Source: JACVRW01 sp963819115 (GTDB lineage: Bacteria; Actinomycetota; Thermoleophilia; Solirubrobacterales; Thermoleophilaceae). Taken from it: a stretch of DNA of 64,000 bases. Shown here piece by piece: positions 25,085 through 33,012 of this stretch. Under the pieces are notes generated by a model that saw only the letters and a program-made list of their open reading frames with translations, was not told the DNA's origin and did not search any database. The stretch is taken from the NCBI GenBank assembly GCA_963819115.1, contig CAWFUR010000011.1, forward strand, positions 1,488,001 through 1,552,000, read 5' to 3'. Made by a program: the position numbers and the translations under genes. Every line of letters begins with the position of its first letter. Within the stretch, counting starts at the first letter, position 1.

Positions 25085-26319
25085 GACGTGTAGCTCGAGT
25101 TGAAGCGCACGTAGCCCTCCGACAGGTCGCTGAAGAACACCTCGGTCTCGCCGCCCTCGCCGGGCACGGTGAGCTCGAACTCCACCTCGGGCGCGGCGAA
25201 GGCGCCGACCACAGCGCTCCACTCCTCCTCCGCGAGCTGCACGGCGTCGCCCGCGGACACCACCAGCAGGCCCTCGATGTGGAGGTCCACCGGGAAGCCC
25301 TCGCCGGGCGGCCAGGCCTGGCCCGCCGCCTGGAGCATGCGGCCGAAGTTCGGGTCGGCTCCGTTCAGGGCGGTCTTCACGAGAGGGGAGTTCGCCACCG
25401 AGCGGGCCACGGCCTCCACGGCATCGTGGCGCCCGCGCACGATCACCCGTGCGATCCGCTCCGTGCCCTCGCCGTCGGCCACGATCTCCAGGGCGAGCTG
25501 GCGCATCAGCGCGTCGAGCGCCTCGCCCAGGGCGATCTCGTCCGCGGTCTCGGGCTCCACCGCCACGCCGGACGCGCCTCCGGCCTGCACCACCACCGTG
25601 TCGCTCGTCGAAAGCTGGCCGTCCACGGTGATGCGGTCGAAGGAGCGCTTCACGCACACCCCGGTGAGCAGGTCCACGGTCTCGGGCATGAGCCGGGCGT
25701 CCGTCTGCACGAAGCAGAACATCGTGGCGTGGCGGGGGGAGATCATGCCCGCGCCCTTCGCCTGGGCGGAGAGCCTCACCGTGCCGGCGGGCAGCGCCAC
25801 CTCCAGGCAGGCCCGCTTGGGCGCCCGGTCGCTGGTCATGATCGCCTCGGAGAACGTGGCCGCGTCCTCACCGAGCCGGGCGGCGGCGGCGCGGACGCCG
25901 GCCAGCACGGGCTCCCGTGGCAGCTCGGTGCCGATCACCCCGGTGGACGCCACCGCCACGCGGTCGGCCTCCACCCCCAGCGCCTCGGCCGCGACGGCCT
26001 GCATGGCCACGGCGGTCTCGAGGCCGCGCCGGCCGTCGCCCACGTTCGAGTGCGCCGCGTTGGCCACCACGGCCCGGAGGCCGTCCGTGCGCGCCTGTCG
26101 CGACACCACGATCGGCGCGCCGACCCTGGCGTTCGTGGTGAAGCGAGCGGCGGACACGGTCTCGGGTGCGTCGCTCGCCAGCAAGCCCACATCCAGCCCG
26201 TCGGGCTTCAGCCCCGCGGCCACGCCGGCGGCCCGGAACCCGCGCGCCAGGGCGGTGGGGTCGAGCTCGGTCACGTGGCCGGGGCGCTCCACCCAGCGAG
26301 AGTGGAAGAAGCCGCTCAC
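25081..26319 (-). CDS. argJ: Bifunctional ornithine acetyltransferase / N-acetylglutamate synthase
   Basis: About 412 residues from GTG 26319, which overlaps the argC stop as GTGA. The start is supported by the VSGFFHSRWV opening typical of this lineage. ArgJ recycles the acetyl group from acetylornithine to glutamate. It cleaves itself into two chains in front of the Thr in PRHATMFCF, which becomes the nucleophile. The segments KGAGMIS, DRITVDGQLSTSDTV and TALNGADPNFGRM are all conserved. With argJ present, the pathway is the cyclic type, which needs little fresh acetyl-CoA. Confidence 0.95.
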   Translation of the reverse strand: MSGFFHSRWVERPGHVTELDPTALARGFRAAGVAAGLKPDGLDVGLLASDAPETVSAARFTTNARVGAPIVVSRQARTDGLRAVVANAAHSNVGDGRRGLETAVAMQAVAAEALGVEADRVAVASTGVIGTELPREPVLAGVRAAAARLGEDAATFSEAIMTSDRAPKRACLEVALPAGTVRLSAQAKGAGMISPRHATMFCFVQTDARLMPETVDLLTGVCVKRSFDRITVDGQLSTSDTVVVQAGGASGVAVEPETADEIALGEALDALMRQLALEIVADGEGTERIARVIVRGRHDAVEAVARSVANSPLVKTALNGADPNFGRMLQAAGQAWPPGEGFPVDLHIEGLLVVSAGDAVQLAEEEWSAVVGAFAAPEVEFELTVPGEGGETEVFFSDLSEGYVRFNSSYTS

Positions 26320-27299
26320 CCGAGGCCCGCGTCCTCGGGCAGGCCGAGCATCAGGTTCAGGTCCTGGAGCGCCTGCCCAGCAGCCCCCTTCCAGAGGTTG
26401 TCGATGGCCGCGAGCGCGATGGTGCGATCGCCCACCACGGTCACGAACACACGGCAGCGGTTGCTGTCCTGCACGTGCCGCGTGTGCGGCGGCGCGTCCA
26501 CGACCTCCACGAACGGCTCGCCCGCGTAGTGCTCGCGGTAGAGGGCCCCGGCCTCGTCCGCCCCGAGCCCGGGGACGGTCAGGTAGCAGCTGGCCAGAAT
26601 GCCCTGGTCGAGCGGCACCAGGTGGGTCACGAAGCTGAAGCGCTCCGGCCCCAGCTCCTGCTCGATCTCCGCGCTGTGGCGATGGCCCTCGACCTTGTAG
26701 GCGTTCACGTTCTCCGCCGCGGAGGAGTAGTGCGTCTCCTCGGTGGCCTCGCGGCCCGCGCCGGAGACCCCGGCCTTGATGTCGAACACCGCGTCCTCGA
26801 TCCGTCCCCTGAGCGGCAGGGTGGCCAGGAGCGCGGCGGTGGAGTTGCACCCGGGACCGGCCACCAGCGAGGCGCCGCGAATCTCGTCCCGGTGCGCCTC
26901 GGGCAGCCCGTACACCGCCTCGTCCAGCAGCTCGGGCGCCTCGTGGGGCTGGTACCAGCGCTCGTAGCTCTCACGGTCGAGGCGGAAGTCCGCGGACAGG
27001 TCCACGACCTTCAGGCCGCGCTCACGCAACGCTCGCACCGCCGGCGCGGCCGCCTTGTGCGGGTAGGCCACCAGCGCGGCCTGCGCGCGCTCGGCCACCG
27101 CGTCCGCGTCGAACACCTCGAGCACGCTGTCCACGCCGTAGCGCGGGTAGATCTCGTCGTGGCGCCGCCCGGCCTCGGCGCGGGCCGTGGCGGCCGTGAG
27201 CTCGAGCGACGGGTGCCGGTCCACGAGCCGCGCGCACAGGGCGCCACCGAAGCCGGTGGCCCCCAGCACGGCCACGGGGATGCTCCCTGAGTCAGGCAC
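26316..27299 (-). CDS. argC: N-acetyl-gamma-glutamyl-phosphate reductase
   Basis: A 327-residue NADPH-dependent reductase that turns N-acetylglutamyl phosphate into the semialdehyde. It has the nucleotide loop VLGATGFGGALCARL near the start, and the catalytic Cys in AGPGCNSTAALLA. The His of the EGHRHSAEI segment completes the active site. The start overlaps pheT by 8 bp, showing that the arginine genes are fused to the tRNA-synthetase operon. Confidence 0.95.
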   Translation of the reverse strand: MPDSGSIPVAVLGATGFGGALCARLVDRHPSLELTAATARAEAGRRHDEIYPRYGVDSVLEVFDADAVAERAQAALVAYPHKAAAPAVRALRERGLKVVDLSADFRLDRESYERWYQPHEAPELLDEAVYGLPEAHRDEIRGASLVAGPGCNSTAALLATLPLRGRIEDAVFDIKAGVSGAGREATEETHYSSAAENVNAYKVEGHRHSAEIEQELGPERFSFVTHLVPLDQGILASCYLTVPGLGADEAGALYREHYAGEPFVEVVDAPPHTRHVQDSNRCRVFVTVVGDRTIALAAIDNLWKGAAGQALQDLNLMLGLPEDAGLG

Positions 27300-29727
27300 G
27301 CAGCGCGCCTCCGAGAGCGGCGAGCTCCCGCTCGATGCGGGCCCGTGGCTCGGCCACGTCCTCGTCGGTGAGCGTGCGGTCCTGCGCGCGGAACTCGAGA
27401 CGCAGGGCCAGCGACTTCCGTCCCTCCCCCACCTGCTCGCCCCGGTACAGGTCGAACACGCTCAGGCCGGCCAGCAGCTCACCCGCTCCGGCACGGACGG
27501 CGCGCTCCACCTCGGCGGCGGGGACCGGCTCGGGCACCACCACCGCGATGTCCAGGCGCACGGACGGGAAGCTGGTCACGTCCCGGTAGACCTCGGCATG
27601 CGCGCCCGCGAGATCGACGAGCAGGTCCATGTCGAGCTCGAACGCGGCCACCGGGCCGTCGAGCTCCCAGTCGCGCGACACGAGCGGATGCAGCTCGCCA
27701 ACCCAGCCGAGCTCGCGCCCGTCACCGGCCAGGATCTTGGCCGCGCGACCGGGGTGCAGGAACGGGCGCTCACCGGGCTCGGCGCGCCAGTCCACCCCGG
27801 CGGAGACCATCAGCGCGTCCACCAGGGCGCGGGTGGAGTGGAAGTCCGGCTGGCGCTCCGGCGTGCGCCAGCCGCCGGGCGCGGCCACCGTGAGCAGCGC
27901 GCCGAGGTGGTGCTCCTCGGTGGCCGGCGTGGCGCCCTCGGGCGAGCCGCCCGGGACCTCGTCCAGCGGGCCCGAGGCCAGGAAGGCGCGCGCGGACTCG
28001 AACAGCATCACGTGCTCGCGGCCGTGCGCGGCGTTATGGGCGGCCGCGTCGAGCAGGCCGGGGAGCAGCAGCGGGCGCATCACGCTCTGCTCCTCGCTGA
28101 GCGGGTTGACCAGGCGCAGGGCGGGCACGTCGTCCAGCCGAAGGCGCGACAGCGCCTCCGGCGCGATGAAGGAATAGGACACCGTCTCGTACAGCCCGCG
28201 ATCCCGGAGCACGTCCTCGAGGCGCCGGCGCAGGCGCTGGGCATCGGTCAGGCGTCCCACGGCGTCGCGGCGGGATGGCAGCGTGGTGGGCAGCTTGTCC
28301 AGGCCGTGGATCCGCGCGACCTCCTCGATCAGGTCGGCCTCGCGCTGAACGTCGCTGTCGCGCCAGGGCGGCACGGTCACCGCCACCGCCCCCTCCTCCG
28401 GGCGCGGCTCGAACCCGAGCCGGGCCAGGATGGACGTGACCTCGTCGTCCGGGATCCGGTGGCCCAGCAGGCGCTCGAGCCGCTCGAGCCGCAGGCGGAG
28501 CTCCCGCGGCGGGGCCGGATCGGGGTACTCGTCGATGGTGCCCGGCACGAGGCGGGCCCCGGCCAGCTCCACCATCAGGCGCGAGGCGAGGCGCTGCGCG
28601 GCGATGGCGAGGTCGGGGTGCAGCTGCTTCTCGAAGCGGGCGGAGGCCTCCGAGCGCAGGCCGAGAGCCTTGGAGGTGCGCATGATGTTCGGCCCGACCC
28701 AGGTCGCGGCCTCCATCAGGACGCGCGTGGTGTCGTCCGAGATCTCGGAGATCTGGCCGCCCATCACGCCGGCGATCCCGCTCGGGCCCTCGGCATCGCA
28801 CACGAGCGCCATGTCCGAGGTGAAGGTGCGCTCCACGTCGTCCAGCGTGGTCATCCTCTCGCCCTCGCCGGCGCGCCGGACCACGATCCGCCCGCCGCGC
28901 ACGCGGTCGAGGTCGAAGGCGTGGAGGGGCTGGCCGGTGGTGAGCATCACGTAGTTGGTGATGTCCACCACGTTGGAGATCGGGCGCTGGCCCGCGGCCA
29001 GAAGCCGCTGCTTCAGCCACAGCGGCGACGGACCGATGGTCACGTCCTCGAACACCCGCGCGCTGAAGCGCAGGCAGATCTCCGGATCGATCTCCACCGT
29101 GGCGTGGTCGCCGGCCGTATCGGATCCGTCGGGTTCGGCGTCCCGCGCCGTGGGATCCTCGGACAGAGGCGCCTCCGTGACGGCGTGCAGGTCGCGGGCC
29201 ACCCCGTAGACCCCCATCACGTCGGGGCGGTTGGGCGTGACCTCGAGCTCGAGCACGTCGTCGGACACGGGCAGGTGCTCGGCCAACGGAGATCCGGCCT
29301 CGAGCAGGTCGTCCAGCACCATGATCCCAGCGTGATCGGTGCCGATCTCCACCTCGTCCTCGGCCAGGATCATCCCGCTGGAGCGCACACCCCTGAGCTT
29401 GGCCTCGCCCAGGGTGCTGCCGTCGGGCATCACCGCGCCGGGCCGCGCCACGGCCACGGTCTGGCCCGCGGCCACGTTGGGCGCTCCGCACACGATCGTG
29501 CGCGGCTCCCCGGACCCGTCGTCCACCAGGCACACCCTCAGGCGGTCGGCGTTCGGGTGGGGGCCGGCCTCGAGGACCTTCCCTACAACGAACCCGCCGT
29601 CGTCGCCCACGCCCACGTGGTCCAGGCGCTCGAGCTTCACGCCGGCCATCGTCAGGGCGTCGGCCATCTCCTGCGCACTCGTGCCGGGGTCGCAGTAGAA
29701 GCGCAGCCACGCTGCCGGCACCCTCAT
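27292..29727 (-). CDS. pheT: Phenylalanyl-tRNA synthetase, beta subunit
   Basis: An 811-residue protein with the usual chain of domains: an N-terminal tRNA-binding OB domain at residues 40-150 (GKVLEAGPHPNADRLRVCLV), B3/B4 (NYVMLTTGQPLHAFD), a B5 segment and a C-terminal anticodon-binding ferredoxin-like domain ending VAEPRARIERELAALGG. It pairs with PheS as an alpha2-beta2 enzyme. The B3/B4 region contains the editing pocket that hydrolyses mischarged Tyr-tRNA. Its start overlaps the pheS stop by 4 bp (ATGA). Confidence 0.95.
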   Translation of the reverse strand: MRVPAAWLRFYCDPGTSAQEMADALTMAGVKLERLDHVGVGDDGGFVVGKVLEAGPHPNADRLRVCLVDDGSGEPRTIVCGAPNVAAGQTVAVARPGAVMPDGSTLGEAKLRGVRSSGMILAEDEVEIGTDHAGIMVLDDLLEAGSPLAEHLPVSDDVLELEVTPNRPDVMGVYGVARDLHAVTEAPLSEDPTARDAEPDGSDTAGDHATVEIDPEICLRFSARVFEDVTIGPSPLWLKQRLLAAGQRPISNVVDITNYVMLTTGQPLHAFDLDRVRGGRIVVRRAGEGERMTTLDDVERTFTSDMALVCDAEGPSGIAGVMGGQISEISDDTTRVLMEAATWVGPNIMRTSKALGLRSEASARFEKQLHPDLAIAAQRLASRLMVELAGARLVPGTIDEYPDPAPPRELRLRLERLERLLGHRIPDDEVTSILARLGFEPRPEEGAVAVTVPPWRDSDVQREADLIEEVARIHGLDKLPTTLPSRRDAVGRLTDAQRLRRRLEDVLRDRGLYETVSYSFIAPEALSRLRLDDVPALRLVNPLSEEQSVMRPLLLPGLLDAAAHNAAHGREHVMLFESARAFLASGPLDEVPGGSPEGATPATEEHHLGALLTVAAPGGWRTPERQPDFHSTRALVDALMVSAGVDWRAEPGERPFLHPGRAAKILAGDGRELGWVGELHPLVSRDWELDGPVAAFELDMDLLVDLAGAHAEVYRDVTSFPSVRLDIAVVVPEPVPAAEVERAVRAGAGELLAGLSVFDLYRGEQVGEGRKSLALRLEFRAQDRTLTDEDVAEPRARIERELAALGGALRA

Positions 29728-30800
29728 GGCCCGGCTCCGAACTGCTCCAGCAGGCGAACGTCGTTCTCGAACAGCATGCGGAGGTCGGGCACCCGGTGCA
29801 CGAGCATGGCGATCCGCTCGATGCCCATCCCGAACGCGAACCCCTGGACCCGCTCCGGGTCGTAGCCGTTCCCGGCCACGTGGGCGAGCACGTTCGGGTC
29901 CAGCATCCCCGACCCGAGGATCTCGATCCAGCCCTCGCCGCGGCAGGTGGGACAGCGGCCCTCGTCCACGGTCCCGGTGCCACCGCAGCGGAAGCAGGAC
30001 ACGTCCACCTCCACGCTCGGCTCGGTGAACGGGAAGTAGCCCGGGCGCAGCCGCACCTCGGTGGCCTCGCCGAACATCTGGCGCGCGAACGCGAGCAGCA
30101 CGCCCTGGAGGTCGGCCAGCGTGATGTCCTCGTCGATGGCCAGGCCCTCGAGCTGATGGAACATCGGCACGTGGGTGGCGTCGGGGGTGTCCGGCCGGTA
30201 CACGCGTCCCGGCACCACCACGTAGATGGGCGGTCCGGCCGCCTCCATCGCGCGGACCTGCATCGGCGAGGTGTGGGTGCGCAGCAGCACGCTCTCGGCC
30301 AGGTAGAACGTGTCCTGGGGCAGCCGCGCGGGATGCTCCGGCGGGTGGTTGAGGGCGGTGAAGTTGTAGTAGTCGTACTCGATCTCCGGACCCTCGAGCA
30401 CGTTGAAGCCGAGCCCGACGAACACGTCCTCCATCCGGCGCCGGATCTGCGAGACGAGGTGGAGATGGCCGGCCGGGAGCGCTGGATCGCCGGGCAGGGT
30501 CACGTCGATCGCGTCGTCGGCCAGCCGGCGCTCCAGGTCGGCGGTCTCGAGCGAGCCGGCGCGATCGTCGATCAGGCGCTCAAGGGCCTGGCGCACCTGG
30601 TTGGCCCGCTGTCCGGTGGGGCCGCGCTCCTCGGGAGACAGCTCGCCGATCGAGCGCAGCACCTGGGTCAGGGGCGACTTGCGTCCCAGATAGCGGACAC
30701 GGAGCTCCTCGAGCGCGGCCGCGTCCCCGGCCTCGGCCACGGCGGCCTCCGCCTCGCTCCGCAGCTGGTCCAGATCGGGGCGGGCGGGAGCGTCAGGCAT
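29724..30800 (-). CDS. pheS: Phenylalanyl-tRNA synthetase, alpha subunit
   Basis: A 358-residue catalytic subunit, starting MPDAPARPD at ATG 30800. It has a coiled coil in the first 100 residues and class II motifs: RPDTPDATHVPMFHQLEG for motif 2 and GFAFGMGIERIAML for motif 3. An insertion with four Cys (CFRCGGTG...CPTCRGEGW) makes a zinc knuckle of the sort found in many Gram-positive PheS proteins. The start overlaps the end of the rRNA methyltransferase gene by 8 bp. Confidence 0.95.
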   Translation of the reverse strand: MPDAPARPDLDQLRSEAEAAVAEAGDAAALEELRVRYLGRKSPLTQVLRSIGELSPEERGPTGQRANQVRQALERLIDDRAGSLETADLERRLADDAIDVTLPGDPALPAGHLHLVSQIRRRMEDVFVGLGFNVLEGPEIEYDYYNFTALNHPPEHPARLPQDTFYLAESVLLRTHTSPMQVRAMEAAGPPIYVVVPGRVYRPDTPDATHVPMFHQLEGLAIDEDITLADLQGVLLAFARQMFGEATEVRLRPGYFPFTEPSVEVDVSCFRCGGTGTVDEGRCPTCRGEGWIEILGSGMLDPNVLAHVAGNGYDPERVQGFAFGMGIERIAMLVHRVPDLRMLFENDVRLLEQFGAGP

Positions 30801-31503
30801 GGCGCGCCATCCTATTGCCGAGCTCATAGAGGGCCACCGTGGCCGCCATGGCCACGTTCAACGACTCCGGACCGTCCTCGCGCAGGGGAATGCGCACCGT
30901 CTCGGCGGCCTGGGCCAGCACCTCCTCGGGCAGCCCCTCCCGCTCCGCTCCCAGGCACAGCACCAGCGGCCCGGGCAGCCCCACCAGACGGTCGGCCACC
31001 TCCGCCAGCGGAGCGCCGGCGCGCGAGTCCAGGGCGATGGGCACGCCGGGCAGGCTGGTGGGATCGGCCCGCCCGGGCGGGCGCGCGAACACCGACCCCA
31101 TGCTGGCGCGCACGGCCTTCGGGGAGAAGGGATCCGCGCAGCCCGGGCCAAGCAGCACCGGCCCGTCACAGAGCGCGTGAGCCGAGCGCAGCACGGCACC
31201 CACGTTGCCGGGGTCGTCCACGGCGTGCAGGTAGGCCATGACCCGGCCCGAGGGCTCCGACCAGCGTTGCGGGTACACGCCGATCACGCGCGAGCCCGAT
31301 CCCAGCGAGCTCACCTCGTCCAGCAGCTTCGGCTCCACGTCCACGCCGGAGCGCAGCAGCGCCTCCGGTGGCCAGCCGGCCCGCTCGGCGGCGGCCACGA
31401 GGTCCTCGCCCTCGGCGGCGAACAGGCCCAGCTTGTCGCGCCAGCGCCGCTGCTGGAGCTTGCGCATCGTCTTCAGCTGGTCGTTGTGGGGGGAGGTGAT
31501 CAA
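30793..31503 (-). CDS. TrmH/SpoU-family RNA 2'-O-methyltransferase
   Basis: About 236 residues, assuming the TTG at 31503 that gives MITSPHNDQLKTMRKLQQRR. The N-terminal half is a L30e-like RNA-binding domain and the C-terminal half the knotted SPOUT domain: YLHAVDDPGNVGAVLRSAHA (motif 1), LVLCLGAEREGLPEEVL (motif 2) and IPLREDGPESLNVAMAATVALYE (motif 3). It transfers methyl from S-adenosylmethionine to a ribose 2'-O, most likely in 23S rRNA. The gene often lies between rplT and pheS in Gram-positive bacteria. Confidence 0.9.
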   Translation of the reverse strand: MITSPHNDQLKTMRKLQQRRWRDKLGLFAAEGEDLVAAAERAGWPPEALLRSGVDVEPKLLDEVSSLGSGSRVIGVYPQRWSEPSGRVMAYLHAVDDPGNVGAVLRSAHALCDGPVLLGPGCADPFSPKAVRASMGSVFARPPGRADPTSLPGVPIALDSRAGAPLAEVADRLVGLPGPLVLCLGAEREGLPEEVLAQAAETVRIPLREDGPESLNVAMAATVALYELGNRMARHA

Positions 31504-31544
31504 ATTTCGTCGCTGCTTCCGCTGGTCGCTCTCCGGAACGAAAC

Positions 31545-31566
31545 GGGGCGCCTCGCTGGGCGCCCC
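31545..31566 (-). terminator. Hairpin after rplT
   Basis: Perfect 8-bp arms GGGGCGCC and GGCGCCCC around a 6-base loop, placed 29 bp after the rplT stop. On the minus strand it is followed by GTTTCGTTCC, a weak T-rich tail. It probably reduces, rather than fully stops, transcription into the methyltransferase and pheST genes. Confidence 0.6.
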
Positions 31567-31594
31567 GGGAGTGACTCTGCGTTCCGCTCTCGCG

Positions 31595-31954
31595 TCAGGC
31601 AGCAGCAGCCTCCCGGGCCATTTCGGCAAACCGTCGGAAGGTCTCGGGATCGCGCACGGCCATGTCGGCCAGCACCTTGCGGTCGAGCTCGACGCCGGCC
31701 AGCGTCAGGCCGTGGATGAACTGCGAGTAGCTCATGCCCTCCTGGCGAGCCGCGGCGTTGATGCGGGTGATCCAGAGCCGGCGGAAGTCGCGCTTGCGGG
31801 TGCGGCGGTGGGCGTAGGCGTAGGAGTCGGCCTTGAGCAGCGCCTCCTTGGCGCGCTTGTAGCTCGACTTGGCCTGGCCCCGGTACCCCTTGGTCCGGTC
31901 CAGGGTGGCGCGGCGCTTCTTGCGCGCGTGGGTGGAGCGCTTGACGCGGCTCAC
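31595..31954 (-). CDS. rplT: 50S ribosomal protein L20
   Basis: A 119-residue protein starting MSRVKRSTHARKKRRATLDR and containing GYRGQAKSSYKRAKEALLKA, FRRLWITRINAAAR and LDRKVLADMA, all typical of L20. It binds 23S rRNA and is needed for early large-subunit assembly. In many bacteria it also represses its own operon through the infC leader. It overlaps rpmI by 4 bp. Confidence 0.97.
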   Translation of the reverse strand: MSRVKRSTHARKKRRATLDRTKGYRGQAKSSYKRAKEALLKADSYAYAHRRTRKRDFRRLWITRINAAARQEGMSYSQFIHGLTLAGVELDRKVLADMAVRDPETFRRFAEMAREAAAA

Positions 31955-32145
31955 TTGTGCAGCATCTCCCGCACGCGCTGCTCATCGGCCTTGGCCACCA
32001 CGACGGGCCGGCCGAGATGGCGCTTGCGCTTGGGGCGCTTCTTGCCCTGATTGTGGCTCGTGAAGGCGTGCCGCGACCGCAGCTTGCCGGTGCCGGTCTT
32101 CTTGAAGCGCTTCTTGGCACCCGAATGGGTCTTCATCTTGGGCAT
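31951..32145 (-). CDS. rpmI: 50S ribosomal protein L35
   Basis: A 64-residue basic protein, MPKMKTHSGAKKRFKKTGTG, with the usual KRHLGRPVVV middle. It lies 54 bp after infC and overlaps rplT by 4 bp, the conserved infC-rpmI-rplT order. Confidence 0.97.
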   Translation of the reverse strand: MPKMKTHSGAKKRFKKTGTGKLRSRHAFTSHNQGKKRPKRKRHLGRPVVVAKADEQRVREMLHK

Positions 32146-32199
32146 GGCAGCGCCCTATTGAAGCAGACGGCCGCGGGCTCCACATCCCCCGGCGTGCGG

Positions 32200-32883
32200 C
32201 TAAGCGGAAGCGGCTTCGGCGTCCGGCGGCTCGGGCGCCTGGGGAGGTTCTGGCGCAGCGGGCGCCTCCGCAGCAGCGGGCGCGTCCGCGGCGGCAGGCG
32301 CCTCGGCGGCGGGCGGCGCCTCGGCCACGTCCGGCGTCTTCTTGACCGGAGACAGCAGCATGGTCATGTTGCGGCCGTCCTGCTGGGGTGACTGCTCCAC
32401 CGCGCCGAGCTCGGCCACATCCTCGGCCAGCCGCATGAGCAATGCCTCGCCGCGCTCCGGGTGGGTCTGCTCACGGCCGCGGAACATGATCGTGACCTTG
32501 ACACGGTCGTCGCCCTTGAGGAACCGCACCACGTGGTTCTTCTTGGTCTCGTAGTCGTTCGTGGCAATCTTGGGACGCAGCTTGATCTCGCGCACGTTCA
32601 CCTGCTTCTGGTGACGTCGCGCGGCCTTGGCCTTCTGCTCCTGCTCGTACTTGTACTTCGAGTAGTCGAGCACCCGGCACACTGGCGGGCGGGCCTCGGC
32701 GGCGACCTCCACGAGGTCGAGATCGCGCTCCTGGGCGTACTTCAGCGCCTGGGCGGTGTCCACCACCCCGATCTGGTTGCCGTCAGCGCCGATCAGCCGC
32801 ACCTGCGGCACGCGAATCCGCTCGTTTATGCGAGTGTCGTCGCGCTCGGGTGGGCGCCGATCAAACTTCCGCGGGATCGGCAC
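32200..32883 (-). CDS. infC: Translation initiation factor IF-3
   Basis: A 227-residue factor. The conserved part begins RINERIRVPQVRLIGADG and passes through DLVEVAAEARPPVCRVLDYS to the C-terminal domain EIKLRPKIATNDYETKK and HPERGEALL. It checks the start codon and keeps the 30S subunit free. The start codon is taken as GTG 32883; in many bacteria infC uses AUU and is controlled by IF-3 itself, which would not apply here. The last 45 residues are Ala/Pro/Glu repeats, an extension common in actinobacteria. Confidence 0.96.
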   Translation of the reverse strand: MPIPRKFDRRPPERDDTRINERIRVPQVRLIGADGNQIGVVDTAQALKYAQERDLDLVEVAAEARPPVCRVLDYSKYKYEQEQKAKAARRHQKQVNVREIKLRPKIATNDYETKKNHVVRFLKGDDRVKVTIMFRGREQTHPERGEALLMRLAEDVAELGAVEQSPQQDGRNMTMLLSPVKKTPDVAEAPPAAEAPAAADAPAAAEAPAAPEPPQAPEPPDAEAASA

Positions 32884-32950
32884 TAGCTACGGCAGGGGCT
32901 GGTCGTCAAAAGGCAGTGTTGCTTCGGGTGGGATTTGGGCACCGGGCGCT

Positions 32951-32989
32951 TCAGCGGTTTCCTGTGCGCGGGAACTGGTTGCCCATCAT
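32951..32989 (-). promoter_or_regulatory. infC leader with -10 box and a possible 12-codon upstream ORF
   Basis: In the 129-bp gap between thrS and infC, TATACT (plus-strand 32998-33003) is a good -10 box. Eight bases after it an ATG opens MMGNQFPRTGNR and a stop. No strong -35 box is seen. The remaining leader could fold, but I found no certain match to the L20 leader motif. Transcription from here would give rpmI and rplT extra expression beyond thrS. Confidence 0.35.
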
Positions 32990-33012
32990 TCGCGGCGAGT
33001 ATAGCGTCGGAG

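Noticed and set aside
27187..29865. Open frame of nearly 900 codons on the plus strand
   Set aside because: It is antisense to pheT and argC, both of which have full family motifs.
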